A stretch of 54,714 nt of DNA from a virus (IMGVR_UViG_3300017613_001354:1-54714), one strand, 5' to 3'; counted from the first letter of the stretch, positions 36,761 through 45,713 are shown. The notes: generated by a model from the sequence alone, not told the origin. Program-made: numbers and translations.

Positions 36761-37777
36761 TTAAGCCGGGCTAGCGGTAGCTGCACACTCCATCCGGGCA
36801 AACCAAAGCTGATTAAGGATTGCGGCGGTTTGGTATGTTTTCCAGGATACCCAACCAATCTGACCAGCCGGATCGGTTTTACTCGGTTTCGGATTCACCA
36901 CCATCGGCGTGACCGCATTATACCCCTGCAAGGGGACAATGCCGTAAGCGTTTTGAGCGGTAAACAGAAGCGGGTAAACGTCACAATCGGCGGCGCTGGA
37001 AACCTCTACGCCACCTGAAAGGTAGGTTGTTCCGGACGCCCCGGCCACTTCCCACGGATCGAACATGGCGGTTAGAATAATACGGAATTGCTCAACTTTC
37101 CCAATCTCTCCGGGCAGCAATTTTGTAGAATCCGCATACTTTTCACCTTCCAGGAATCCGGTAAGGCCACGAATATCGGCGTCAAGATCGGTATGTCCCA
37201 TGCAAAAAAAGGCAGGGGCAACCGGCTCGGTTGAAATCCGATGTGAGGCTTTTATGATTTTCGATATTTGCCGGGCTTTGTTTCTCATAAAAGACCGATA
37301 AATTTTGCGAAAATCACTTCGGGTAGGCGGAGAATCAACCGTTGCACGGCTCGTTACACCATTGGCGTAAAAAACATTACTTCCGGCTTTCAGGATATTA
37401 ATCCGTAATTCTTCAACGGTCTCGGCGGATTGTTCCCCACAAAGGTCAACGGCTTCATTGAAAACGTTGTCTTCGTGAGTGTCCTTAATCACATCGGAAA
37501 TCTGAACCGCATCTCCGTATTGTTCCAGGGTCGCAGTAATATCGACCTTTGTTAATTTCTGACCTTGGGGCGGTACTCCCTCGGCCAAGGGCGCAGTTGC
37601 CCTGGGGAATGAATTGTACCGGCGCCACTTCACCGTCTTTGATTTGTTTTTCTGTTGTGGGTCGGTTTGCCCGAAACGTTCAATCACCATAAGATGCTGT
37701 CCACGTTTTAACAGGCGCTTCTTTGCGTAAGCTGCTGTTCTCGGAGAAATATCTCCGTAAGTAGTATAATTCGGCAT
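36761..37777 (-). CDS. Major capsid protein, N4 gp56 family
   Basis: A 338-aa protein. The features expected of the N4 gp56-like HK97-fold capsids are visible: the basic N-terminal FLxRG-like stretch KRLLKRGQHLMVIERFGQ, the strand KSKTVKWRRYNSFPRA, LAEGVPPQGQKLT and AEQYGDAVQISD-type E-loop and spine sequence. No prohead protease is found next to it. Its ribosome binding site (AGGAG at 37790-37786) lies in a 10-bp hairpin, so translation may be controlled. Confidence 0.85.
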   Translation of the reverse strand: MPNYTTYGDISPRTAAYAKKRLLKRGQHLMVIERFGQTDPQQKNKSKTVKWRRYNSFPRATAPLAEGVPPQGQKLTKVDITATLEQYGDAVQISDVIKDTHEDNVFNEAVDLCGEQSAETVEELRINILKAGSNVFYANGVTSRATVDSPPTRSDFRKIYRSFMRNKARQISKIIKASHRISTEPVAPAFFCMGHTDLDADIRGLTGFLEGEKYADSTKLLPGEIGKVEQFRIILTAMFDPWEVAGASGTTYLSGGVEVSSAADCDVYPLLFTAQNAYGIVPLQGYNAVTPMVVNPKPSKTDPAGQIGWVSWKTYQTAAILNQLWFARMECAATASPA

Positions 37778-37778
37778 A

Positions 37779-37830
37779 ATAAAGGCTCCTTGCTATTATT
37801 GTTTTCGATCATGCCTGTCTGAGCCTTTAT
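37779..37830 (-). promoter_or_regulatory. Hairpin covering the capsid gene ribosome binding site
   Basis: On the minus strand, ATAAAGGCTC (37830-37821) pairs perfectly over 10 bp with GAGCCTTTAT (37788-37779) around a 32-nt loop. The second arm includes the GAG of the Shine-Dalgarno sequence and ends one base before the ATG. When formed it should block ribosome entry to the capsid gene. The gene just upstream encodes a Com-like zinc finger, a family whose Mu member opens a similar structure at mom. Confidence 0.7.
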
Positions 37831-37874
37831 CATAGAGGGAAAGCGGCTTCTGCTGGTACGTTGATCTGTTTTAA

Positions 37875-38075
37875 TTAAATAACCATGAATTTCACTAACC
37901 GCCGGCATTTTGGCCGGCTGCATTTCACTTCTATTTGGGTTCCCTTACCCATCACGCCCTTGAATAGCAACACTCCACAATATGAACAGCGATGCTCTCG
38001 GTTTTCATTAATATGAACAACCGGCTTTAAATCATACTTGTACAGGGCGGTATCTTTTGTTTTAATCTTCTTCAA
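37875..38075 (-). CDS. Com-like zinc-finger regulator
   Basis: A 66-aa protein. Residues 29-62 match the Mu Com pattern: HRCSYCGVLLFKG, then IEVKCSRPKCRRLVKF, giving Cys30, Cys33, Cys52 and Cys57 as zinc ligands. Mu Com is a translational activator that binds mRNA and frees the mom ribosome binding site. Here the gene lies between scaffold and capsid, overlaps the scaffold's 3' end by 14 bases, and precedes a hairpin that hides the capsid ribosome binding site. Confidence 0.7.
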   Translation of the reverse strand: MKKIKTKDTALYKYDLKPVVHINENREHRCSYCGVLLFKGVMGKGTQIEVKCSRPKCRRLVKFMVI

Positions 38076-39009
38076 AAATTTCCTCTGCCTCGGCTTCCTC
38101 TTCTTTTTCTGTTTTTTCTTTCGACTTTCGGCCTTTTTTCTTTGACCTCATCGTGTGGCTGTGAAGATCGTCTTTTTTCTTTTTTTCTTTCCGGGCGGAA
38201 TCGTCATGGTCCTCGCCCTTCTTTTTGTCTAAATCCCATTTATAAAAATCAAGGCCAGCAATAAAGTTTTCAACCGCTTGCCGGGTATCACCGTCATTGA
38301 CAAAAAGGCGCTGAATAGCCTTTGGTTGATCGTTAATCCATGCGGCAAAATCTTCATCAACCAAATTCCCCTTATCGTCAATCTCGGTTATTTTTTCAGC
38401 ATCAGGGTGTTTCCTGGTAACGTCCAGCCTTAATTCTAATCGTGCGATTGTGTGGCCAAGCTCTTCCCTGGTAGCATAATCCGGCTTTTCCTTGTCGCTT
38501 TCTTTCGATTCAAGCATCCGGTTTGCAATGCCGGTCGCTATTTTTAAAATAGCATTATAATCTTCCGGGTAAGATTGCTTGTATTCTTTTAAATCAAAAT
38601 CATCATCATCAAGCTCAAGGTCTTCATCGGCCTTTTTGTCGCTCTTTTTCTTGGGAGAAGGTTTTTCCTCTTCCTCTTCCTCTTCTTCGTCCTCGTCTTC
38701 ATCCGATCCGATAAAATCAAGCAAGGGATTATTGGATTCGCCGGCTTTCTTTTTGTCTTCTCTCAACCCGGCCAGCTTTTCAGCTATTTGTTTGGGCGTT
38801 AATTCATCATCCTCGCCCTCTTCGTCCTCTTCATCATCCCCGGCATCATCATCATCATCGGATTCATCGTCTTTGGAATCTTTGGAGTCCTCGGAATCCT
38901 TTTTTTTGGTTTTATCCTCTTCGCCGTCTTCATCGTCAAATATTCCTTCGGCGTCCATTTCGTCCTTATCCTCTTGCTCTGCGATCTCTTTGTCATTATC
39001 GTCTGGCAT
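38062..39009 (-). CDS. Scaffold-type acidic protein
   Basis: A 315-aa protein with extreme Asp/Glu/Lys low complexity in residues 1-155 and 255-315, and one folded helical segment between (ATREELGHTIARLELRLDV, then AIQRLFVNDGDTRQAVENF). Composition and position before the capsid gene are those of N4-like internal scaffolds. No protease domain is present. Confidence 0.75.
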   Translation of the reverse strand: MPDDNDKEIAEQEDKDEMDAEGIFDDEDGEEDKTKKKDSEDSKDSKDDESDDDDDAGDDEEDEEGEDDELTPKQIAEKLAGLREDKKKAGESNNPLLDFIGSDEDEDEEEEEEEEKPSPKKKSDKKADEDLELDDDDFDLKEYKQSYPEDYNAILKIATGIANRMLESKESDKEKPDYATREELGHTIARLELRLDVTRKHPDAEKITEIDDKGNLVDEDFAAWINDQPKAIQRLFVNDGDTRQAVENFIAGLDFYKWDLDKKKGEDHDDSARKEKKKKDDLHSHTMRSKKKGRKSKEKTEKEEEAEAEEIFEED

Positions 39010-39010
39010 T

Positions 39011-39286
39011 TTATGTGTCTCCTTCGTCTATGTTTTCAATATATCGCTTTGCGTCCGGTGTTAATTGCTCAATCCATTCAAAAGCGGCCAACATTCCTAA
39101 TTTGTATCTTACATCTCGTTTTATTTCGTTATGAATCTCCGGTTTTTTAATCACATCAGACATAATCTCGCCTTTGCGCCTGTCAATCGCCTCTAAAAGC
39201 GCAACCGTTGGACCGGAATCGTAAGCATTTGCGATATTAATGATCCGGCGGCTGTCATTGTCTGAGTATTTTAAAAGATCGGCCAT
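39011..39286 (-). CDS. Hypothetical head-region protein
   Basis: A 91-aa helical protein between portal and scaffold. It is tightly packed (one base from the scaffold, start next to the previous stop). No family recognised. Confidence 0.6.
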   Translation of the reverse strand: MADLLKYSDNDSRRIINIANAYDSGPTVALLEAIDRRKGEIMSDVIKKPEIHNEIKRDVRYKLGMLAAFEWIEQLTPDAKRYIENIDEGDT

Positions 39287-39463
39287 TTATTTTTTCAAAG
39301 CGTCCATTTCCTGTTGCATACGTTTTCTGCGATTCTGAATCGCTCTTGAAGTGGGGTGTTTCGGATTTAGTTTTACTTTCGGTTTAGGCGGCATAGACGG
39401 AAACCTTTTAAAAATTCCTTCAAGTAAAGACTTTACAAGCGATTTTCTTTCAGGCTGCGGCAT
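39287..39463 (-). CDS. 58-aa basic protein between portal and scaffold
   Basis: A 58-aa very basic protein (MPQPERKSLVKSLLEGIFKR, then AIQNRRKRMQQEMDALKK) with GGAG seven bases before the ATG. The stop directly abuts the next ATG. It may bind nucleic acid or the portal. Function unknown. Confidence 0.6.
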   Translation of the reverse strand: MPQPERKSLVKSLLEGIFKRFPSMPPKPKVKLNPKHPTSRAIQNRRKRMQQEMDALKK

Positions 39464-39479
39464 GATTGTACTCCTTTTT

Positions 39480-41486
39480 TTAAGTTACGGCTTTGAGTTT
39501 ACGTTCTTTCGGTTGCTTCTGCTCTTCCCCGGCATCGGCATTTCTTACCCCGGCGGCGGATTCGGCCTCTTGAATCCTGATATCGGATTGGTTCTTTTCA
39601 GCCTCGGAATCCTCTTTCCTGGACCTGGACTCGTTAAATTTGGCCTCTGATTGAGTTTTGCTGCTTGCATCACTTATGTTTTGATCCTCAATCTGCCTTA
39701 CACGCTGTTGTTCCGCCTGGGCGGCTTCATCATCGGCCTGTTTCTCTTCCGGGCGCCTTAATGAGAGACTTGGATCAACCGAAAGCGCCATGGATATCTC
39801 ACGAATCATATCCCTAACGTTGGTTTCGATCAAAGTTGCGTCATTGTTAATAAGAATATTGAATAACTGTAACAGCTTTTGAAGCCTAATAACCTTGTCC
39901 TGATAAGATTTATATCCCAGGGCTTGAACAATCAGGTTTTGTTTCTGAATCGATAAATCAGGATCAAGCATGTTATAAACATAAAAAGACATAATGACCG
40001 GTTCAATCAGGTTTTCATCGTAATTGCGAACCACGCCACCAAGATACTTACCGGCATTGGTTTGAAGCTGGTTTAATTCAAAAGCCGTGTCGGCCTTTTG
40101 TTTCTCATGTATGGCACCTTGCAAAATCTTGGGTAATTGCGACTCTTCATCGGCGTATCGCTCAAATAACCCAATCCCGGATAAGAGACTTTCACCAACA
40201 TCGGGGATTACAACGGCATGTAACGCCTGGGCCGCATTATCAATGTCCTCGGATAACTTAATTCGCATACCAGGGGTTAAAGTGTCTCCCATTTTTTGAA
40301 AGAAACTCTCTTTAGCCGCTAATATGACATTTCCGGACAACTTTTTATTATCTTCAAAAGCCCGAACCATGCCGTTTAATACGGTCTGAGTCTGTTCAAG
40401 GTTGTCGGCTACGCCACAACCGCCCGGAAAATCAAGCCTAATTTCCCAAGGCGTCCAGAAATAAGGCCGCTCGTTCTTTTCAACTCTCGCATACCTGATA
40501 ATTTGATCGCCGGCAATCAAAGCCATTATCTCGACTTCATCACCATCATTCTGACTATTCTCATTAGTATAGATATAATCGCTTTTTTCACGATCTTTTT
40601 CAAATTCCTCGGCAAAAGCTCTCGGCACCCTGGCCCAAAACTCTTTCATGGGAATAACGCTGGTATAACGGGACATTTTTTGAGCGGCGGAAGCCGGGGG
40701 AGTGGCCCAATCAGGATCATAATCTTGATTATTGACTCCGGAAGTGCTTGACTCTGTTGTTTTTTGAGAAGCGTATTCGGAGATAACATCTTCAATCGTA
40801 TCTGGAAAAAAACCAGGATATTGCATAGATTGTCTTAACAAATAAGCCGATGAATAATCAACTTGACAAATACCGGCGCAATCCTGAATATCCTCAATCT
40901 CGTAATCCCTGAATATCGAAAAACAAGACACATATTCCCAACCGGGTTGATTGGCCTCGCTCGTTACCTGATCGAATCGGCCAAACTCGTTTTGCTGAAA
41001 ATTCACTCGCTGAATGGAATCTATGAACCGTTTTGCGTAGGATTCGCCGTAGATAGCTCCGGACATGACACACTTCATAAGCTCCCTGACAGCCTTGGTG
41101 TCCTTTAACTGTTGCCGGATCACCCTGGCCATGTCCTCAATGTCTTCTATAATGACGGCACGTTCTTCCCTGGGAAGGTCTTCAAGAACAATGTTGTCTG
41201 AGGGAGCGGGTTTTAAATCAAATGGGAATTTATCATCTTGGAGGAAAATGTCGATTACAATCGACCATGCAGATAGGATTTTTTGCTTTGTTATGCCAAT
41301 GAAAGTGTCTGAGCGCCAATCTTCCGTTTCCTCTTCTTTCCAGGTGTCTTTCCAAAAACGGCCTGAAATGCGCTCAAAAGCCTCCATGTTTCGGCGCCAC
41401 TTGTCTTCAAATATGGCGGCTCTATTGTGCTTCCAGTTAGAAAAATACTCTTCCAATAAAAAGGCGGCAAGCCCGGATGTCTCCAT
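39480..41486 (-). CDS. Portal protein (head-tail connector)
   Basis: A 668-aa protein. The N-terminal region (RNMEAFERISGRFWKDTWKE, then ITKQKILSAWSIVIDIFLQDDKF) and central strand-helix core (WTPWEIRLDFPGGCGVADNLEQTQTVLNGMVRAF) are typical of podovirus N4-type portals. A long Gln/Glu-rich coiled C-terminus follows (about 570-668). The size matches portals of this group, and it lies between the terminase and scaffold genes as expected. It forms the dodecameric DNA entry ring. Confidence 0.8.
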   Translation of the reverse strand: METSGLAAFLLEEYFSNWKHNRAAIFEDKWRRNMEAFERISGRFWKDTWKEEETEDWRSDTFIGITKQKILSAWSIVIDIFLQDDKFPFDLKPAPSDNIVLEDLPREERAVIIEDIEDMARVIRQQLKDTKAVRELMKCVMSGAIYGESYAKRFIDSIQRVNFQQNEFGRFDQVTSEANQPGWEYVSCFSIFRDYEIEDIQDCAGICQVDYSSAYLLRQSMQYPGFFPDTIEDVISEYASQKTTESSTSGVNNQDYDPDWATPPASAAQKMSRYTSVIPMKEFWARVPRAFAEEFEKDREKSDYIYTNENSQNDGDEVEIMALIAGDQIIRYARVEKNERPYFWTPWEIRLDFPGGCGVADNLEQTQTVLNGMVRAFEDNKKLSGNVILAAKESFFQKMGDTLTPGMRIKLSEDIDNAAQALHAVVIPDVGESLLSGIGLFERYADEESQLPKILQGAIHEKQKADTAFELNQLQTNAGKYLGGVVRNYDENLIEPVIMSFYVYNMLDPDLSIQKQNLIVQALGYKSYQDKVIRLQKLLQLFNILINNDATLIETNVRDMIREISMALSVDPSLSLRRPEEKQADDEAAQAEQQRVRQIEDQNISDASSKTQSEAKFNESRSRKEDSEAEKNQSDIRIQEAESAAGVRNADAGEEQKQPKERKLKAVT

Positions 41487-41556
41487 AGTTTAATCCTTTG
41501 AATGAACTTTATCATCTAACCGCCTCTTAATTGTGCAATCGCATATCAAAAATTAA

Positions 41557-42195
41557 TCAGTTTGTCAAGTACGGAATTTTATTATACCCGAATAACAAAC
41601 ATTGCAAAGCATGAATGGCCGGCTCGGCCTTTTTAACGGTTTTGTAGGTGTCAATCGCTCTTTGTAAGGGTGTGTCCCTGTTTATTAATAACCGCCGGGT
41701 CTTTAATAGCTGCCAAATAGCCAAGTAACCGTCTTCGTCTGTTCTCCAATCAACCGATACCAGGGTCGGCTTTGGCTCTATCATTACCGATCTTTGTATG
41801 TCTAATCGGTATTTTTGAACCATGGGGAGCGGTTGTTTCCAGTAATAAAGCCGGCAAAAATACTTCGACCATCCATCGTTCACAAAGTTACTAATGCCTT
41901 TGTATTCAATCGCTAAATCGTAATTTAGAATATTCTCAATCGTAAGATATTCTAATTGCTCATAAACCGTTACGGTTCCATTGGCTTCCCGCCCTGCAAT
42001 CAACAAGAATCCGCCGATCTCTTCACCTTTTAATTGAATCGGAGTCGGGAAACACAAGCCGCCCCGGACCTGGGAAACAATGGGAAGAGGCCGGGTTTTA
42101 TCGTAAAGGATAGATGCGTTTTGTTCCATATCCCATTCGACCGCCGTAATCTCAGGCTTTGGGATTATTATTTTCTTTTTTTGCTTTGACAACAT
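41557..42195 (-). CDS. Hypothetical protein between terminase and portal
   Basis: A 212-aa mixed alpha/beta protein without recognisable motifs. A similar unassigned gene is common between packaging and portal genes. It overlaps the upstream small gene by 44 bases. Confidence 0.55.
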   Translation of the reverse strand: MLSKQKKKIIIPKPEITAVEWDMEQNASILYDKTRPLPIVSQVRGGLCFPTPIQLKGEEIGGFLLIAGREANGTVTVYEQLEYLTIENILNYDLAIEYKGISNFVNDGWSKYFCRLYYWKQPLPMVQKYRLDIQRSVMIEPKPTLVSVDWRTDEDGYLAIWQLLKTRRLLINRDTPLQRAIDTYKTVKKAEPAIHALQCLLFGYNKIPYLTN

Positions 42196-42367
42196 CCTTC
42201 CTCTCTTCCCGGCGGCAATAATCCATTAAAGTGTTACATTCCTTGGCCTTTGACCGGTTCCCGCCTGATTTACCGCCCCAAATGACATGAGCATAACAAT
42301 AAACAAGATCGGCCTTATGATCGTAATCGGCGGCGGGACACGCCGTATCTGTATGGTTTTGCCTCAT
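42152..42367 (-). CDS. Small Cys/His protein
   Basis: A 71-aa protein from ATG 42367 (MRQNHTDTACPAADYDHKAD). The open frame extends upstream into the tRNA-Gln gene, so that longer start is not credible. CYAHVIWGG and C-terminal basic residues might bind metal or nucleic acid. The ribosome binding site is weak. Confidence 0.45.
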   Translation of the reverse strand: MRQNHTDTACPAADYDHKADLVYCYAHVIWGGKSGGNRSKAKECNTLMDYCRREERKDVVKAKKENNNPKA

Positions 42368-42388
42368 GGCTACAATTCCAAGTGTGTG

Positions 42389-42462
42389 TGGATGGGGTGA
42401 CAGGAATCGAACCTGTGTAACAGGGATCAAAACCCTGGGTCAAGCCACTTGACTACACCCCA
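42389..42462 (-). tRNA. tRNA-Gln (anticodon TTG)
   Basis: Minus-strand cloverleaf: acceptor TGGGGTG/CACCCCA, D-arm with GTC/GAC stem, anticodon stem CAGGG/CCCTG with loop TTTTGAT (anticodon TTG), T-arm with TTCGATT loop, discriminator T and encoded CCA. U1-A72 fits glutamine identity, but U73 is unusual since bacterial tRNA-Gln usually has G73. It lies between the terminase and portal regions. Confidence 0.9.
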
Positions 42463-42468
42463 AATTTA

Positions 42469-42684
42469 TTATTCAAAATCAAGGCCGTTAAGGTAATTTA
42501 CCATTCGTTTCGTTTTCTTAACAGCATCATGCTCGCGCTTTCCATCAAAACTTTTCTCAAAACTGGTCTTAACCACGGCAGATACATGACGCTGATTATC
42601 GTAAACACCATAACATCTTTGATAATAATCGATTAAATCAAGGTCTCTATCCTTAAACGGCGTCTGATTTATCCCATTAGACAT
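42469..42684 (-). CDS. Small hypothetical protein downstream of terminase
   Basis: A 71-aa basic protein overlapping the terminase 3' end by 16 bases. No motif recognised. It ends six bases from the tRNA-Gln gene. Confidence 0.55.
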   Translation of the reverse strand: MSNGINQTPFKDRDLDLIDYYQRCYGVYDNQRHVSAVVKTSFEKSFDGKREHDAVKKTKRMVNYLNGLDFE

Positions 42685-44207
42685 GCTTCGACATCCTCAT
42701 TATCGGTTAATGCTCCTGATTCTTCTATCAATCGTGCCAACCATGCCATTGAATCCACTTCATCATCATGTGGATGAACACCAAAGCCAACCATTTGATC
42801 CTGAACATCCTTCATCCAGGGCGCTTGCATCGGAAATAACCACAATCCCTGCCTCATTTGTCCCTGTAACGTCCTGGCCCTGGCCCTCTTGTCCTGAATA
42901 GGAACTAATAATTCGTAATTAAAATCACCAAGACGCTCCTTCTTGATCTGACTCATTAAATATGCCCATATCCCCTTGCGCTCCTTACCCTCTTCAAAGC
43001 CCCACAACAACGGGTGCCATTGCTTGTGAACATCGATAATCACCTGTGACACTTTGAATGAATCCGCATCTCCTTTGAAATTGTACGAATCTATCAACAA
43101 ATATCGTTGATCGGGTAATATTGCGGCTACTTTTATCGAATTAGAATCGTTCTCCTTCTTCTCACCTAACGCAAAGTCCATGGCCGCATAAATCTGAACA
43201 ATTCGATGCTCATTCATCAAGGCAAGATGGTTGCCGGCATCGATGAACCAATCCTTCGGAAAGAAAAGCCCCTCATCCGGGACCGGGTTTTGTCCAATCT
43301 GGCCGGCATAACCATACGCTCCCAGGTCAATCCTTAGTGATTCAAGGATAGATCGACTCAACCGCTTCGGGTCCAATAGCCCATCCTTATAGAATTTCCG
43401 GGCGGATTCGGGCTTGATTTCATACGAGTCCTCCCCAGGTAAACAGATATGATGCACCCTTTTACCCTTCGTTGACAGCCATTTCCCGGTTGGGTCTTCT
43501 AAATGTAAGCGCTGCTGAATTAAAAATGTGGACGTAACGGCCTTATCGACCTTACGAGTGGGGAGAGTTTGACTCATCCAATAAAGCGCCGTCTTCCTTT
43601 CGGCCTCTGACTTGGCACCTTCCGGATCAATCGGATCATCGATAATCAGGATGTGACCGTGCATCCCTGTGACCGTGCCACCTACCGATGTGGTGTGTCT
43701 GACGCCGCCGTACTCGTTCTTGAATCTGCCTTTGGCATCTGCATCGGCTCTGACGCTCATCTCAGGGAAATAGTGTTTGTATGTGTCTGATTTGATTAAA
43801 TCTCGGGAGATTGAAGAATGTTCAAGACTTAGATCGCCGGAATAGCTGGCTGTAATGAATTGAAGGTCTCTACCATAAAGGATTTTGCCGTTGTGTTCGA
43901 CCTGGGCAATCCAACACCATGCCGGAAAAGCAATGGTACAGGTGATTGACTTGGTTGATCCAGGCGGAACATTGGTGATTACCTCAAAAGGATTGTCTTC
44001 TCGCCTGATTACCCTCTCTGCTACCGCCTGTAATTCGTTGCAAATGTATTCGATATGCCAATTCCAGACAGGCTTCTCGGTCGATATCTCATGCCAAAGC
44101 TCTTGCAAGAAGAAGAAATAATCGGTCCGGCATCGATACGACATGACGTTATCAGGCGCTTTCTTGATATCCTGATAGATTCGATCCCTGGGCGCCTTAT
44201 CGGCCAT
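42669..44207 (-). CDS. Terminase large subunit
   Basis: A 512-aa protein. ATPase motifs: VPPGSTKS (80-87) as Walker A and HILIIDDP (about 185-192) as Walker B with the catalytic acidic residue. The nuclease domain has AAMDFALGEK (Asp near 342) and HDDEVDSMAW (about 478-487), an RNase H-like metal site. The enzyme cuts and pumps DNA into proheads through the portal. It overlaps the upstream small basic gene by 11 bases. Confidence 0.9.
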   Translation of the reverse strand: MADKAPRDRIYQDIKKAPDNVMSYRCRTDYFFFLQELWHEISTEKPVWNWHIEYICNELQAVAERVIRREDNPFEVITNVPPGSTKSITCTIAFPAWCWIAQVEHNGKILYGRDLQFITASYSGDLSLEHSSISRDLIKSDTYKHYFPEMSVRADADAKGRFKNEYGGVRHTTSVGGTVTGMHGHILIIDDPIDPEGAKSEAERKTALYWMSQTLPTRKVDKAVTSTFLIQQRLHLEDPTGKWLSTKGKRVHHICLPGEDSYEIKPESARKFYKDGLLDPKRLSRSILESLRIDLGAYGYAGQIGQNPVPDEGLFFPKDWFIDAGNHLALMNEHRIVQIYAAMDFALGEKKENDSNSIKVAAILPDQRYLLIDSYNFKGDADSFKVSQVIIDVHKQWHPLLWGFEEGKERKGIWAYLMSQIKKERLGDFNYELLVPIQDKRARARTLQGQMRQGLWLFPMQAPWMKDVQDQMVGFGVHPHDDEVDSMAWLARLIEESGALTDNEDVEACLMG

Positions 44208-44391
44208 TAGTCACCTTGTCTTCCCCGGCTGCGGAGCCTAATCTCGCTGCAATCTTGGCCTTTTGGTATTCAGCCCTTAATCCAATCGCCCTGATTTGCC
44301 GGGTTTTCTCGTTGATTGCATACCTTGTCTCTCTGTGTGCGTAATCGCCGTAGACTTGTCGCCTTAGTCTTTTCGCTTTGGTTCCCCTCAC
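44197..44391 (-). CDS. Small basic protein preceding the terminase
   Basis: A 64-aa protein rich in Arg/Lys (MRGTKAKRLRRQVYGDYAHR). It overlaps the terminase start by 11 bases and looks coupled to it. A nucleic-acid-binding accessory role is possible; family unknown. Confidence 0.55.
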   Translation of the reverse strand: MRGTKAKRLRRQVYGDYAHRETRYAINEKTRQIRAIGLRAEYQKAKIAARLGSAAGEDKVTNGR

Positions 44392-44931
44392 AAATCACCG
44401 CCTTTTTCATAATGTCATGGCCTCACCGGCTCTTTAGGAAGCCTATCACTCCCAAAAAGTCATGGTATGATAGCCATAAATCCGGGGTTATTGTCGCATT
44501 TTTGCCAATATCGTCCTCATCTGTGGTTAAAAATAGCCTTATTTTGCCGCCCTTCTCCGCTTTTGCGGCTTTAAATCGCCTCTCAGGTTTTTAAAATTAG
44601 CCATCCCTGCCTTATGTGATGGTTATGTTATCCACTTCATTTGAGCCACAACCGCCTGATATCATAGAGTATGGGCAAACACCCTGCGGTATGGTACTGT
44701 CAAACGTACTGTCAACCTGAGTTTTCACTATTCACAATCCGTTATCGCCTCTGAATATACCCACCTAATCCCGCCGAAACCATCTGGCCAAGGAGGAAAC
44801 CCCATGTCACCAGGGGATTCTAAGGCCATTTGGCAACGTGAACCCCAAACTATCCACGCTGATCCGGCACAAACCCACGAAACGGCCCAGGCGGAGGCGG
44901 AGTCACCTGAACCGTAGAAACCTTATCAACC
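44392..44931. other. Gap between the terminase genes with few signals
   Basis: This 540-base stretch has no convincing large gene. It contains a 21-codon minus-strand frame (44539-44604, basic peptide, weak ribosome binding site), two copies of TACTGTCAA twelve bases apart near 44695-44715, and the plus-strand frame at 44804. No clear promoter or terminator was seen. Confidence 0.5.
44804..44917 (+). CDS. Candidate 37-aa plus-strand peptide
   Basis: A 37-residue acidic, Pro/Gln/Glu-rich frame preceded by a strong AAGGAGG seven bases upstream of the ATG. It runs against the surrounding minus-strand genes, so it may be chance, but the ribosome binding site is among the best in the window. Confidence 0.35.
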   Translation: MSPGDSKAIWQREPQTIHADPAQTHETAQAEAESPEP

Positions 44932-45459
44932 TTACACACTTTCATCTTCAACCTGTTTAGCGGCCTCTCTCTTGGCCACAATGGCGTCAGTAATTTGCAC
45001 CAATTCTTCCCGACTTAACTCGGCGTACATATTTATGGAATTAACCACAACCGGCTTTTCGGTGTCCTTGTACATTCCCCGGACCTTGATCGCCATGTCC
45101 AGGTAACGGCGCTGTTCACCTATACAATCCCTTGGCTCTGACTCAATGATCTCGCCGGCATTGTGAAATAACTTAGTTTCCTTAACATTTAAGCCCTTTA
45201 CGATACGAGCTTGTAACTCATTTTCGGATAAAAGAACGTTGTCAAAAGCCTCGGTAATGAAATGTTTAAGCTTTACGAAATTCTGAACTCCGATGGTAGA
45301 AGCGCTCTCAATCGTACAATCATAGGCTCTCAATGCGGATTGTCTTTTGTTCAAGTATGTGGATTTATTGGAAGAGTCGCAATAAGCGGCTAACCACGCT
45401 TTTTGCTTAGTGGTGAGTGTGTTGTAATCGGTATAATCTACTTTGTTTGGATGGACCAT
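44932..45459 (-). CDS. Probable terminase small subunit
   Basis: A 175-aa protein. The N-terminal part reads LTTKQKAWLAAYCDSSNKS, then RQSALRAYDCTIESASTIGV, which matches the HTH pattern of small terminases (LTxKQxxFxxxYxxxxNxxxAAxxAG). The C-terminus is helical. It lies upstream of the large subunit in transcription order. It recognises the packaging site and recruits the large subunit. Confidence 0.7.
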   Translation of the reverse strand: MVHPNKVDYTDYNTLTTKQKAWLAAYCDSSNKSTYLNKRQSALRAYDCTIESASTIGVQNFVKLKHFITEAFDNVLLSENELQARIVKGLNVKETKLFHNAGEIIESEPRDCIGEQRRYLDMAIKVRGMYKDTEKPVVVNSINMYAELSREELVQITDAIVAKREAAKQVEDESV

Positions 45460-45461
45460 GT

Positions 45462-45713
45462 TTAACCGCCCCTTTTCTTACGAGCGATTAGGCGTGGTTT
45501 CCCTATCTTTTTAACCGTTTTTTTCTTAGTTTTGGTCCTTGGTTTAGGTTTATCCCTGGCTTTTGCTGCCGGTTTTGGTTGTGCAGCCGGCGCAATCATG
45601 GGTACGAATCCATCTTTTTGTCTACGATCCAGGCTTGTTTTTTTAAATCCGTTTTGTGATTTAGTTATCACATCTTTTGGATTCACATAGACGATAGTCT
45701 TTGAAATTGTCAC
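45462..45713 (-). CDS. Small Lys/Arg-rich protein
   Basis: An 83-aa protein; residues 45-83 are highly basic and Pro/Lys-rich, like histone-tail or DNA-condensing phage proteins. It is two bases from the small terminase gene. Function unknown. Confidence 0.5.
   Translation of the reverse strand: MTISKTIVYVNPKDVITKSQNGFKKTSLDRRQKDGFVPMIAPAAQPKPAAKARDKPKPRTKTKKKTVKKIGKPRLIARKKRGG

Noticed and set aside
38579-39064. 161-aa Ser-rich plus-strand frame
   Set aside because: It is the reverse complement of the acidic scaffold codons (GAT/GAA giving poly-Ser); no ribosome binding site.
42368-42430. Upstream extension of the 71-aa Cys/His protein
   Set aside because: It lies over the tRNA-Gln 3' end and anticodon side, so the ATG at 42367 is preferred.
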